Positions 20,160-31,860 of a stretch of 64,000 nt of DNA are shown here, in pieces. How positions within the stretch are numbered: the first letter of the stretch is position 1; every line of letters starts with the position of its first letter. Origin of the DNA: Ectobius pallidus (lineage: Eukaryota; Arthropoda; Insecta; Blattodea; Ectobiidae); contig CAXKWD010000009.1 in assembly GCA_964059195.1 (NCBI GenBank), positions 148,733,890 through 148,797,889 on the forward strand. The letters are read 5' to 3'. Made by a program: the position numbers and the translations under genes. The notes beneath the pieces were generated by a model. It saw nothing but the letters and a program-made list of their open reading frames with translations. It ran no database searches and had not been told where the DNA came from.

Positions 20160-21006
20160 AATCAGGTAAACTGATGCAACAAAGTGCCAGTATGTTTTTG
20201 TTTAATCAGTTATGATATGCAGAATACAAAAAAAAAAAAAAGTCAAATTGGCCGGTTTCGGGATTTGAACCATGGACTCCAGAATGTGAGGCCAAGACGT
20301 TACAATCTCGGCCACCTGGGACAGTTTAGCGGTCTAGTTGGATAAGCGCATGTAAAGCAATAGTGTTATTTGCCATAGCTAACTATATTTTAATTTTCAA
20401 AGGCTTATAAGATCACAGTAAAACAATACGCTATGTTGTCAAGATAACTGATTTTCATTTTTTTAATAAATTCTTTCGAATACGTATATTACCATAAAAT
20501 AGACACTAAATTGAGCATTACTCCGAAACAGGTCAACCGATTTTATCCAATATCAATAGACGTCTTCCCATGGACATTATAAATGCGTATACCAAGATTC
20601 ATAAAAATCCGGTAAAGCGTATTTGAGTTACCGCGTCTTTAAAATATTCACTAAATTGGGTTTTACTCCGGTACCGGTCTACCGATTTGGTCCAATATCA
20701 GTAGACGACTTCCCATGTACATTATAAATGGGTATACAAAGTTTCAGGAAAATCCAATAAAGCTTATCTGAGTTATCGCGACTTCTTATATATTAACATA
20801 AAAGGCACTAAATTTGGCATTACTCCGGTACCGGTCAACCAATTTGGTATAAAATCAACGGGATTCGTCCCATGGACGTTATAAATGTGTATACCAAGTT
20901 TCATGAAAATCCGATAAAGCGTATTTGAGTTATCGTGCATACAGACAGACGGACAGACATTTTCTGTCCCCCACACAATCTCATAAAGTACCATTCTGGC
21001 ACTTAA
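20160..21006 (+). mobile_element. Family X repeat, copy 1, with S1 SINE head inside
   Basis: It begins aaatcaggtaaactgatg, with aaagtgccag, and ends aagtaccattctggcactt; aagtgccaga and its complement form short inverted ends. The right half has gtttcatgaaaatccgataa and (GACA)n-rich gacagacggacagacat. A partial duplication of the ctccggtaccggtc segment occurs (about 20520, 20667, 20824). It starts about 75 bp upstream of the coding exon. Confidence 0.75.
20222..20330 (-). repeat. S1 SINE head fragment
   Basis: On the minus strand a tRNA-like head (ggtggccgagattgtaacgt and a B box near 20265) is followed by a poly-A seen as aaaaaaaaaaaa at about 20228-20241 on plus. It replaces part of family X copy 1. 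Confidence 0.65.
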
Positions 21007-21048
21007 TGACAACACATGATGTAGGTTATATCTATTCAATATTCTATA

Positions 21049-22617
21049 CTAGCATGTGCCCGCGGCTTCGCCCGCGATAATTATTTCAAAAATTAAAAAT
21101 TAAGAGCATAATAGTTAAATCATTATATTTATTAACACCTATATCACGTGGACTACATACCACGATTAGATAGCGTCGCCTGGTAAAAGCGACCTCAGAT
21201 TCGAGTTCCTTGGCCCAGAAAACCCCTGTACAGTGAGTTTCGTCCAAATCGAACAATGTTTGACCATATTTAGGCCTATATTGATTATCCCTCTTCCGTG
21301 TAGGTTGAAAATTTCATATGTCTTCGGGCCTTGATATTCTAAACAAATGAATCGTCCAGGATGGACTTACAAAATCAAGCGATCGCCCGCGATAATTATT
21401 TCAAGAATTAAAAATTAAGAGCATAATAGTTAAATCATTATTTTATTAACACCTAAATCACGTGAATTACATACCACGATTAGATATCGTTGCCTGGTAA
21501 AAGCTATCTCAGATTCGAGTTCCTTGGCCCAGAAAATCCCTGTATAGTGAGTTTCGTCCAAATCGAACGATGTTTAACCATATTTAGGTCTATGTTGATT
21601 ATCCCTCTTCCGTGTAGGTTGAAAATTTCATATGTCTACGGGCCTTGACATTCTAAACAAATGAATCGACCAGCGTGGGCTTACAACATTCAAGCGATCG
21701 CGATGCTTTTATTTCCACGGTATGACAAAAATAGCCAAAGCCAACTGCAATTGATTTGACATTGAAATGTATTACTGAAATCTGATGCTTCGACAGCGCT
21801 AAAATCACGTTTTCTGCCAGTTTCTTACTCATAACTCGCGAACGAAAGCTAAAATTAAAAATTCGGCTTCGAGGTGCATTCGCCCACCTTTCAGTCCATC
21901 TATCTTTATATTTTCAGATCTTTGCGTTCAGTAGATTTCGATGGGCATCGTGGACAGACAGACAAACAGCATGTGCCCGCATGTGCCCGCGGCTTCCCCC
22001 GCGATAATTATTTCAAATTATAATTATTAACACCTAAATCACGTGGAGTGCATTCCACGATTAGGTAGCGTCCCCTGGTAAAAGCGACCTCAGATTCGAG
22101 TTCCTTGGCCCAGAAAACCCCTGTATAGTGAGTTTCGTTCAAATCGAACAATGTTTGACCATATTTAGGGTTGACTATCCTTCTTCCGTGTAGGTTGAAA
22201 ATGTCATATGTCTGTGGGCCTTGACACTCTAAACAAATGAATCGTCTAGGTTGAACTTACAAAATCAAGCGATCGCGTTGCTTTTATTTTCAAGGTAGGC
22301 TATGAGGTATGTTGACAAAAATAGCCAAAGCCATCTGTAAGTTATTTGATATTGAAATTTATTACTGAAACTGATGCTTCTAAAACGCAAAAAAATGCAC
22401 GTTTTCTGCCAGTTTTTCACTCATAACTCACGAACGGAGGCGAAAATTAAAATTCCGGCTTCGAGGTGCACATTCCGACCCTTTAGTCCGCCTACTTATA
22501 AAATTTCAGATCTCTGCGTTGAGTAGATTTCGCTGGGCATCGCGGACAGACAGACGGAAGACAGACGGAAGACAGACAGACGGAGGACAGACACTTCCTT
22601 TTATTAATATAGATAGA
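21049..22617 (-). mobile_element. Non-autonomous Helitron, family H3, with internally repeated modules
   Basis: On the minus strand the 5' end is A|TCTATCTATATTAATAAAAG. The 3' end has a hairpin (GCGGGCGAAGCCGC) and then GGGCACATGCTAG|T, as in Helitrons: TC start, CTAG end, A/T target. The 3' module recurs inside at about 21380 and 21990 (gcgataattatttcaa, cacgattaga). No Rep/helicase coding region remains. A 5' fragment of the same family is at 58392. Confidence 0.85.
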
Positions 22618-22632
22618 TTACTCTAAGCAAAC

Positions 22633-23373
22633 TTAAGGGGAGATGGTAGTTACCGCTAGCAAAATGATAGAAAATATAGCGTATGTTCAAGAAGCCATAA
22701 CTCAGGTGTTAACAGTCAGATTTAGTTGAATTTTTTTATGCTTTACAAGTGCACTCTGTACTTTAAAATAAGCAGAGAATGGTTGTTCTAGAACTCACTG
22801 TTTGGTAGGAAAGAATTTTTTAACACTTAGGTGATAATTTATTTTTGCAGTTACTTTCCTTGACTTAGGGACACTTTATTCAATTTCTGTAACTTAGATT
22901 TTTGTGGAACTTTGGGAACTTACTAACAATAGGTACTACTATTTACCCTAGCACAATCTGTCTAATATGTACAATATTACTGCATGAAAACTTCATGACT
23001 AAAAAAAAATCCTTTTTTTTTTTAAATAAAATTAGTTGAAATTTCTGTATAGTCAAGAATTTTCCCATAATTCTGCTAAGGGTGATTTGTCATCTATCTA
23101 TAATGAATTCCTGAAAATTTCATTATTTTAGCATGAATAGCTTTTGAGAAAATGGTACCTGAAGTACAAAAAATGTAATTTTACAGGAGAGCGAAAAGAA
23201 AATTACGTGCCGTATGGTATTTTAGAAAGCTCCAGGTCGGTCTGCTTAGCTTAATAATAACGCAACTTATAAGACTTATATATCAAAATGTTCACAAAAC
23301 TACGTTCTATTACATAAGCCTAAGAAAAAAAAATCGATTTTTTTTAACACTGATAACTACCATCTCCCCTTAA
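22633..23373. mobile_element. PiggyBac-type MITE with TTAA duplication
   Basis: TTAA occurs at 22633-22636 and 23370-23373. The inverted ends GGGGAGATGGTAGTTA and TAACTACCATCTCCCC directly abut it. A TTAA target with a 16-bp inverted repeat is the mark of piggyBac-like elements. The interior of about 700 bp is non-coding. Confidence 0.88.
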
Positions 23374-23689
23374 GACCCGCCTCGATGTCAGGTGTGCCTG
23401 GCAGACAATGCTTTACGAGGTCAATGACTCACTTCCTAATCGGCCCGCATTTAACTTTCCTCTTTCAAGGATATCAGCCATTGTCTTTTCTTTCCCTCTT
23501 TTTTTTTTTTAATCAATTGTTTTTTCTCCATTAAAACTTGTAAACCAAATGAAACGGATGTCACATTTGGAAGGTCGCGGGCTCAAATCCAAGCACCTGT
23601 AAACCTATTGACGCTTTTGCTTGGGGTTTCCAAGTTATTTCAGTGTGAACATATGTCTATGAAACAAGATTTTTTTTTTTTTTATTCAG
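23374..23689. other. Unassigned sequence
   Basis: Nothing recognised apart from short pyrimidine runs. Confidence 0.35.
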
Positions 23690-23973
23690 GAATATTCCAC
23701 AATACAACGATTTTCCTTCATCCCAGAACAATCTTTTGCCTCCATAAGTCCCTGTCCATAGCATCTTCTTCTCTTAATCCTTTTCTCGCCATACTCCTTT
23801 TCACCCCATCCATCCAGCACTCTTTGGGCTTCCCTCTTCTTCTTTTTCCTTCTACCTTCCAATCCAAAATTTTCTTGGGTATTCTATCCTCTGTCATTCT
23901 GAGTAGCCTATATATCTATACCATCTCAAGCGTCTTTCCTCTATAATTTCCAAAATATTCTTTTTGCTCTCCT
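23690..23973 (-). pseudogene. LINE reverse-transcriptase C-terminal relic, downstream part
   Basis: The minus strand reads AKESKKNILEIIEERRLRW, then after frameshifts RMTEDRIPKKILDWKVEGKR and RRGKPKECWMDGVKRSMARK. This is the RRLRWxGHVxRM ... IPKKxxEWxPEGKRxRGRPRxxWxDGV tail of a non-LTR reverse transcriptase. It continues the protein from 24345-24510 across an inserted element. Confidence 0.82.
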
Positions 23974-24344
23974 TAGCTAGTAAGTGGTACTTACGAACGT
24001 TGTTTACATGGGTCGTAAGTTGACATTCCCACACAGTCTTGTTGCTAAGGGCGGTTGCGATGAGGTTAAATTACTTACGGTCCAAGCGCTACGTCATAAT
24101 TCATTACAATACACTTCATAATACAAGCCTTTATGGGCACGGCCCCCAGGACAAATATTCGGTTCCCATAACAACAAACACATGCGAATCACTTTCTGAA
24201 ATAAACATCTATTTTCAAGAATGTATTTACATAATATTTTCAGGTAATATCACAATTAATATAATTAAATTGATATAAATAATCATCGTGCAAAAAATAG
24301 CATGCAACACACGGGCCGTAAAGGCATTTGTATCGCAATATACT
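23974..24344. mobile_element. Family D element inserted in a LINE
   Basis: It starts near tagtaagtggtacttacgaa and ends near gtatcgcaatatacta. Related copies are at 35955-36425 and 51283-51750 (reverse). It splits the LINE coding sequence exactly between two contiguous protein segments. It is non-coding and its class is unknown. Confidence 0.7.
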
Positions 24345-24510
24345 ATTTCAACTTGCATTATTTCCCTTATTCTATTATTCCGAATTTGTTCTTTCCTGGA
24401 TTTTCTTGCTGAACGCCTCCAAAAATCCGTTTCTAATACCATTAATTTGGTCTACTTATGGTCCAAGTTTCAGCGCCATATAATGCTGTACTTAGGAATA
24501 ATGCCTGATA
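24345..24510 (-). pseudogene. LINE reverse-transcriptase relic, upstream part
   Basis: The minus strand reads roughly YSIIWR-NLDHK, then VLETDFWRRSARKSRKEQIR and NNRIREIMQVE. This matches the YGxETWT ... MDFWRRSARxSRxDKIRNxxIREKM stretch typical of insect LINE ORF2 C-terminal regions. Stops in the first part show decay. It joins 23690-23973 once the family D insertion is removed. Confidence 0.82.
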
Positions 24511-25099
24511 TAAGATTTAACAAGATTTTGTTAACTAATAAATAATATTATGAGTTCTAATATTATTAACTAATATTTTTAGAAAGAGGTATAAAACACC
24601 AACAGTGCTGTATATACTTTAAAGTATGCCATTAAGATACTGCTACATGACGTGTAATAAGCTTATTACAATACGGTCTTAACTTTCGCCAGGTTAAATA
24701 AAACTGTAATAAAGTGAGGAAAATAAACTGTATTTTAAATTGCCAGATGATCCAGTAGCAGTGATCTCATTACGTGTAGAACTGGTTTGTCCTAATTATG
24801 CTATGCGATAGCACGGGGGGGCCGTGAGGAGAAGGGGGAGGGCGTGCTTCCCCAGGAAGTGTGACTGCCCGCTGCAAACTTGTTTGTCCGGGGCAAGACG
24901 AGCAGATACTGTCTGGAAAGAGAGAGAGCGAACAGAGATGGGATGACCGTTCTTGTCAAGGGCATCTCAAGGGTAAAGGCTGCTCGCACACTGTGCAGGG
25001 TGCAACAAATTCCAAGTTTTATTGCCTTCGTAATGAATAGTATAATATACTTTTTTTCAATCTTTCGGACACGGTAAATTTACTCGTCAAAACCTTTTC
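24511..25099. other. Unassigned sequence, GC-rich at 24810-24990
   Basis: No exon could be supported. The purine-rich GC patch lacks a convincing frame with splice sites. Confidence 0.35.
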
Positions 25100-25102
25100 T
25101 TC

Positions 25103-25133
<31 letters not shown>

Positions 25134-25220
25134 TACCTTAGTTTTACCTCACACTTTTTTAGAATTTAAGCGACCCAAGCCGCCCGGGCCTTAGAGGGCC
25201 GCGACCTGTCGGCAGAGGGA
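25100..25220 (-). repeat. S3 SINE tail fragment with (TTTC)n
   Basis: A (TTTC)9 array is followed by gaatttaagcgacccaagcc and gcccgggcctta, matching 880-960. The tRNA-like head is missing. Confidence 0.75.
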
Positions 25221-25224
25221 TATT

Positions 25225-25352
25225 GAAAACCTTTTCAAAATACAAAATTAAAAAATCCATAAAATAAAAAATTGAAAGAATCAAAATTTTAAAAAATAGA
25301 AAATTTGAAAATTAAAAAATACGAACATCCAAAATTTAAAAAATCCAAATAC
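25225..25352 (-). repeat. Family T array fragment (A-rich sense)
   Basis: Irregular aaaattaaaaaatccaaaat units are the reverse complement of the TTTTGGATTTTTTAA arrays elsewhere. The flanks are not preserved. Confidence 0.6.
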
Positions 25353-25407
25353 AGTTGTTTCATTGCAGTTGTGATGATGATGAGAATAATAATAATATAA
25401 TAATAAT

Positions 25408-25745
25408 ACTTACTTACTCAATGGCAATAGACAATTCCTAAACAAGCTAAAGGAATATTATCTATTTTATGGAAACTGGAGGTTCATTGCCGCGCATACC
25501 TGAGCCCGCCATTCAACCCTATTCTGTGCTAACTCCGTCCAACCTTCCCTCGCAAATCCTACTTCCCTTAAATCTATCCTAATATTGCCGCCCACCTACG
25601 TCTAGGTCTTCCAAGTGGTGTATTCCCTTCTCCCCGTCAATACATTTGAGATATGCCTTTCCTTCTCCGTGATTTAATTGCCCTTACTACATCCGGTGAA
25701 GAGTACAGGTTATGAAGCTCGTCGTTATGCAGTTTTCATCTGTCT
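25408..25745 (-). pseudogene. LINE 3' end, family L
   Basis: The minus strand carries the C-terminal RT tail (decayed GRPR..., NIRIDLREVGFARE-like) and the common 3' UTR aaatagataatattccttta. The copy extends further 5' than the one at 17.8 kb, to the ELHNLYSSP-like region (about 25690-25720). Confidence 0.75.
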
Positions 25746-26122
25746 ATTTTTCTAAGCCCCCTGTTTTCCAACTCTCAGATGTTTTTCCCAAAGAGTAATG
25801 GTCAAAGAGTTCTTACAGTTAACATACAATAACGCATTATATAATCTACAATTAACAGCCCATAAATCATAATGCGTAACGAATGTTCCTACGTGCGTAA
25901 CATCCCAGCATGCACAGCGAGAAACTATAAATTAATGTAATTATATTTTGCGCAAGACATTGTCTAAGCTTATACGTCAGAAAACAGTACTTAAATAATT
26001 ATTGGATGTTTACTAACTACTGGATTTCCACCCGATCTAACGACCGTGTTTTGTTCAGAGCAAAAAAAAAAAAGTTTCTAATAGTATTATCTACAATAAC
26101 TAAATTTCAAAATATATTATGA
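25746..26122. other. Unassigned AT-rich sequence
   Basis: Nothing recognised. Confidence 0.35.
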
Positions 26123-26571
26123 CTAGGGGCGGATTTCTATGACCTAAAAATAGGATATATGCATGCATTTATGACCTAAAAAACATTAAAATATGACCAA
26201 TCAAATTTAAAATATGACTTTACCACTTACACATTTTGTATATTTTTTTAAAGTTTCATTACAATACATTTTATTAAAATATAGTGTTAATTATTTAAAA
26301 TATCTATGAATTCTCAAAAAGTATCATTATAATGCAAAATTTACAAAATATGATATGAAACTTCAAAATTTCTGTAATATGCACACAAATAAGCCAAAAA
26401 TATGACCTAAATATGCTACAATAGTTGAAAATTTCCTAAATATGCAGTTATATGCACAATAAAAGCCGTTCTATTTTCACCAGGATGCTTGGAATCGGGT
26501 TTAAATTAGTCGGAAACCTGAAATAATACAAAGGGGGAAAATATGACATGTCATAGAAATCCGCCCCCTAG
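26123..26571. mobile_element. MITE with CTAGGGGCGGATTTCTATGA ends
   Basis: The left end is ctaggggcggatttctatga and the right end the complement with one extra G, about 20-bp inverted repeats over 449 bp. The interior repeats tatgacctaaaa and aaatatgac. Target duplication not readable; superfamily unknown. Confidence 0.8.
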
Positions 26572-26964
26572 TTATTAATTATGTAGGCTAATACATAACA
26601 TTATTCCCTAAATAGTCCTTGAGATGATACACACCTTGAAGTTTTGGAGGGAAAAGCGAGCAGTTTGTGCACCCCTGCAGTATGACAAAGAAGCAAATAA
26701 GGAAATAAATGCCAAGTCAGCATGCAGACCGCAAATTACACGTTGTCATGACAACAGTTTATAATATTCTCTCCTCTCGTCGTTTTAACGGGAAAGTCTT
26801 TGTAGAGGGCAAATGAAGGACAAAGCTCTACAGTCGAACCAATGGAACAGAACTAATTCGGATTAAATGTCATGGCCTGATAAACGTCGCCTTATGGGAG
26901 TCAAACCCTTTAAGACGCCCACAGACAGGAGATGATCAGGATTTCAATCATATATATAATTACT

Positions 26965-27577
26965 AGACCTGGGGTTTAGGCTAACAAAATTAGTTTTAGG
27001 CACCTTTTAAAAGAGAAAATAGGCACTTAAAATATGCTTTGAAAATTCTGTAAATAGATAGAAAATAGACTTTAAAATATTACAATATACACTTAAACTG
27101 TAACATGGTCTTCTTTATACTGCAAGAAACGTGGTATACCTATTCTTAACAGAATTAATTGCAAAATTAGGCATCAAAAACTATATTCACTTAAACAGAT
27201 GTTCTTTCACTGGTGACTTGACACAGTAGACCTTCCCCCTTAATCCTCCCCCGTCAGTCAGCATTCCTTTAGCGACAATTGTTTGGAATAATCAAGTTTC
27301 TGTGAAAAACCCACCTCTGCTGTTCTGCTTTTCATTGAGGGATGTCCATTATAAGATTGTAAAAATTACAGAAGTTAAAATTTATTTTAAATGTACAAAA
27401 TAGGCATTTTTAGGCACCAAAATAGTAAAATAGGCTCCAAAGGTCCAAATAGGCATTTTAGGGCACTATAAAACTCTATAAATGTAAGTGATTTATCATG
27501 AAACGTCCACACATTTAAAACTTTTCATGCCATTTAACAAGGAACAAAATAGGCATTTGCCTTAAAATCCCAGGTCT
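26965..27577 (-). mobile_element. Family A element, uninterrupted copy
   Basis: It runs from agacctggggtttaggct to cttaaaatcccaggtct, inverted ends, with internal taggcac and aaaataggc repeats. It shows the family A layout without nested insertions. Flanks on both sides contain aataattac-like text. Confidence 0.8.
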
Positions 27578-27736
27578 AATAATTACTGTTGTTATTTTCA
27601 AAGCTTAATGAAATTGACGAGATTTCTATTTTAAATTCCCAAGTGGGCTTTGGAGATATAAGTTGCCTTTGATTATAATTCTGTGATTCGAATTTTGCAG
27701 AGTTACCAAGTCAACACTTCTTGGAATGAGAAATAA

Positions 27737-28253
27737 ATAAAATCAGGTAAACTGATGGAACAAAGTGCCAGAATGCTTTTGTTTAATCAGTGGTAATTGC
27801 AATTATGACGTGCAGAAAATATTGTTGGAATCGATTTACGAGTTAAGCTCCAGATCGATTCATTAAGCAGGGCTTAAGGATGAAGAAAGGTTTAGTTTGA
27901 TACGCATATATGAAGGAATATGTGGGCAGTGTTATTTATCAAAGCAAACTTCCAAAGCCGTATATGAGCACTGTAAAACAAATGTCATGAGAACTGATTT
28001 GCATTTGATAAATTCTTCTTAATATATTATCATAAAATAGGCACTAAATTCGGTAATACTCCGGTACCGGTGAACCGATTTGGTCCAATATCAATAGGCT
28101 TCTTCGTATGGACGTTATAAATGCGTAAACCAAGTTTCATGAAAATCCGATAAAGCGTATTTGAGTTATCCCGCGTACAGACACACGGACGGACGGACAG
28201 ACATTTTCCCGTCCCCCACACAATCTCTGAAAGTACCATTCTAGCAGTTAATA
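27737..28253 (+). mobile_element. Family X repeat, copy 2
   Basis: It runs from aaatcaggtaaactgatgg with aaagtgccagaatgc to aagtaccattctagca. The middle has ctccggtaccggtgaaccga and the gacagacattttcccgtccc segment. No ORF of note. Confidence 0.75.
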
Positions 28254-29029
28254 AGTAGAAGCAATCTTTCATGGTTCATGGCCCATGTGGACGGTTATAC
28301 CTTAACAAGCCATGTATGGAAGATGATTCCCACAGATTTGTTTCATAATTACGTTGAAGGATATGAAGAACAAGGAATGGCGTTGCTATAACTAGATGCT
28401 GTTCATTAAAATATTTCTATAAGCTCTACCTCTATAAAATGATTTATACCTAATTCCTAATTTGAATCACTTATTCGTAGATTACAGCATCTTCAAATAT
28501 TTACAAACGCATTATGACTGCATTATTAAAGTCAAGGCCTTCTCTATTCAATATCAATAACAGAATAAGCCTACTGAGGCCCTGGTTTCTACAGTCATAT
28601 GTCCAGACTTGAAGCATTTCCGTTACAGGAGGCTTTGAAAACATTTTGTGTCATAAGTTGCTAAAATTGAACTGAATTAATTTACTACAACAAATTAATT
28701 GGACTGTGCAGCGAAAATAAAACTAACTTATCCTCTTTTGCCAGCAAAAAATCAAAACACTGTCATTATTTGAAGTCTGCAGCTTGCGCAAAGGAATGAC
28801 GTCATCCGGTCTGGGATTTCTCTAATGCGAGTGTAATTAATACGGTAGCCCTGTTAGCGTGCCAAGTCGCACCCAAATACACGGAGCGCGGGCAGAGAGC
28901 CAAGGGGACGGACTTACACTGCTTCGTGCAGTCGCTTATCATTACAAGATTAATGCTACGCCATCCATCTTGGCTGCAAGGCCTGTTTTTCACTATCACA
29001 TTTCCTGTGTCAACCTTTATGTAGGCCTA
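28254..29029. other. Unassigned sequence
   Basis: Nothing recognised. A GC-richer patch at 28850-28930 has no convincing exon. Confidence 0.35.
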
Positions 29030-29878
29030 TCTCTATATATATAAAAGGTTTTGTCCTGACTGACTGAATGAATGACTGACTGATTGACTGAATGACAGGA
29101 ATCAACGTACAGCCTAAACTATAACAGGTAGAGACTTGGAATTTTCGTTTCATAATGTAGGTGCTCACTAAGAAAGGATTTTGAAAAATTCTGATTCTAA
29201 ATGCCAAAAATTAAATGCTTTTGAAAATACTTAATCCCTTTTTACATAGAATTATCAATTCCAAATCACAGAATATATTGTTGCCAAATGGTATCAGATG
29301 GGCTTGGAAAAACAAATGAAATGCAGTTTTGACAAATAAGAGAAGTTATCAAAATAATTCATGTTATAAATAAATATTACAGAATGAAATCCACTAAAAT
29401 AATGGAATCATATAACTTTCTCTACCCTGGACATAGAGAAAACAAAACGAGGTATGGTAATGTGTATATTATTATATTATATCGCAGGTTTTTGGAGAGA
29501 AAAGTATGAAAGTGACAATGCTTTCTGTTTAATTTCATCCCTAAAACGGCTTTATGGTAACATAAGAGTGGGAAATTTCCCGCCTCGATATTACAATTTT
29601 ATGTTACAGGAATTTCTGTTTCTTCTTATTTAAACCTCTACCAGGCTTGCTGTGCACTGTACAAGCGATGGGATGCAAAATTCTAGATCCTCTATGAGCC
29701 ATAAAAAACTATATCAAGCGTTTTATGAGGGAATAGTTTGAGTGTAATAAGTCGTTCTTCCTATTTCAAATTATAAATGCCTATATAAGGACCTAGAATT
29801 TAAAATTGAAAATCCTTCATAAGCTAATTTCCAATTACAAAATACAAAACCCGGGCGACGCCGGGTCTTTTAAGCTAG
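29030..29878 (+). mobile_element. Non-autonomous Helitron, family H1, complete ends, 849 bp
   Basis: The 5' end is A|TCTCTATATATATAAAAGG. The 3' end has a hairpin CCCGGGCGACGCCGGG, then TCTTTTAAGCTAG|T. The A/T flanks fit Helitron insertion. No coding region for Rep or helicase is present, so it would depend on an autonomous partner. Confidence 0.92.
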
Positions 29879-30444
29879 TACACTATATGCATGAACTTTC
29901 TTGACACATAAATCTCTAGACAAAAGACTACAAGGATGCGAAGGCCTGGCTACCACAAGAGAGCTCACTAAAATACACAACTCAACCATAATAGCTATTT
30001 GTGTAGAAAGTACGCAAAATCGCTTTAGCGGACGAATCTAGTATTGCGACCGACGGTGAAATACAGGATGAGTCTGCTAAAGCTTTTGCGTACATGGTGC
30101 GTACAATATTTTTTAAAGAGCTCTGTAAATTATATGAAATGAAATAAAAATACCATATAATTAATTATAATGAAAGGCAGTCAGCCATTTGTTGATGTCA
30201 TATTCTAACAGGCACCTGAATCCTATAATATGAACCGAAATTCTTCTCTTTTATGAAGGTTTTCTTATGAACAATATATTTGTTGTTATATTGTTAAGTG
30301 TTTGAAAAAAAACTGGAAGTTTCCGAATAACGTAAAAAAAACATTGTTACCTTATATTTGTTGTTTTATAGTCAAGTATTTTCTTTCAAGCCCTGTTACG
30401 GTTGGTATGACTGGTCACTGTCATCTGGATTTTCAGTTGCCGTG

Positions 30445-30503
30445 ACTTTACCGGCCTAGGTCGGTAAAAATTACTTTACTTTACCGGCCTAGGCTGGTAA
30501 AGT
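30445..30503. repeat. Tandem palindromes ttaccggcctaggtcggtaa
   Basis: Two near-palindromic units (ttaccggcctaggtcggtaa and ttaccggcctaggctggtaa) lie about 30 bp apart. They may be hairpin-forming sites in family F. Confidence 0.7.
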
Positions 30504-30599
30504 GCTACTTTTAGGCGTGTTAACAGTCCGACAAGCAGCTTTTTTTACAGAGCGTGTACCAAAAATATATACGGCTATAAGGCTACGCATATTAGGCTA

Positions 30600-31566
30600 C
30601 TAGCTGAAAAGGCCCGGCGTCGCCTTGTTGAAACTCTAGGTCCTGATATAATAATGTATGTAGAATTCGAAATGAGGAAGAACAACATATGGCACTCATA
30701 CTATTCCCTCAGAAAGCTAAAACGCTAGATATAGCTTTTTATGGTTCATAGAGGATGTCGAATGCTGCATTCCGTTGCTTCTACTCATCATGCCTGGGAG
30801 GGGTTGAAATAAGAAGAAACATTAATTACATAAGATTGTATTGACTTGACGGAAAATTTTATTTCTCATTCTCATGTAACCATACAACCGTTTCGGAGCT
30901 GAAATAAAATAGAAATGCAGTATCACTTTCATACTTTCCTCCCCTAAAACCCGGGACATAATATACTGCGAGTATAGGACTCAAAATGTTCCATCCCATG
31001 CTTAGGGCCTATGATAAATCTCAACTAATACAAAGCCTAAACCTATGGATAACTGACTATTTACCGACTTCTGATAAAGCATACTCACACACTTAAGTTG
31101 CTCCTGCAATACGACCTCTTATTCTACATCAAAATGTGAAGTGAGAAAATATTTCTTATGTCGAGGGTAGAGAAAGTTATGTGACTGCATCACACTGTGC
31201 TTTATTTTCGTGTAATTCATTTTTCAGTAATTATTTTCGCCAATATATTACATGGAATCATAATTCGTTAAAGTCCAGCATTAGGCTATATAGTTGCCAA
31301 GGCCCTATGTAATCACAGTAAACAATTCACTGTTGCCATGTGAACTGAACAACATTTCATTTTTTTCAGTAGAATATACTCAGAAATTATATAATTTTCA
31401 AGGGAAGGAGTATTTTGTTTGAATTTTAATGTTGACCGCTATACTTCCCGGGCTTAAGTGGGTATGTGTGCAAAATGTCGTGTAAATTGGTAAAGAAATG
31501 TAGATTTGTATAAGGAACAAACATACATACATACATACATACACACTTTCGATTTTATATATTAGA
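30600..31566 (-). mobile_element. Non-autonomous Helitron, family H2, 967 bp
   Basis: The minus strand begins A|TCTAATATATAAAATCGAAA and ends TTTTCAGCTAG|T. It matches 38171-39460 closely, but lacks about 60 bp just before the terminal hairpin, removing its left arm. The 5' (TATG)n tract has only about 7 units. Confidence 0.9.
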
Positions 31567-31860
31567 TTCATAAATCATAAGAAACCCACACTGCCATCTA
31601 CAATCGCATTTAGTATTGGTTCATGGCATAGGATTCAGGCGGCTATGAGAATATCACGTTAACAAACGGCTGACTATACTTTTCATTATAGCCTAATTTA
31701 AGTATACGGTATTTTTGTTTCATTTGATATAATTTAGAGAGCTTTTACTAAAAAAATATTGTATGCACCACATACGCAAAAGTTTTAGCGGACTCATCCA
31801 ATACTAGAATCGTCCGCTAAAGCGTTATTTTGCGTACTTGGTACATAAATAGCTATCAAC

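Larger units (their letters stand above)
29985..31860. mobile_element. Family F long hairpin element containing a Helitron
   Basis: Left-arm text (ataatagctatttgtgta, agtacgcaaaatcgctttag, gtgcgtacaatattttttaa) recurs inverted on the right (ttaaatattgt-like, then aaagcgttattttgcgtact and acataaatagctat). The arms are about 200 bp and the total about 1.9 kb, of which 967 bp is the Helitron at 30600-31566. Non-coding. Confidence 0.75.

Noticed and set aside
24801..25077. Possible exon in a GC-rich patch
   Set aside because: No frame with plausible splice sites or protein-like composition on either strand.
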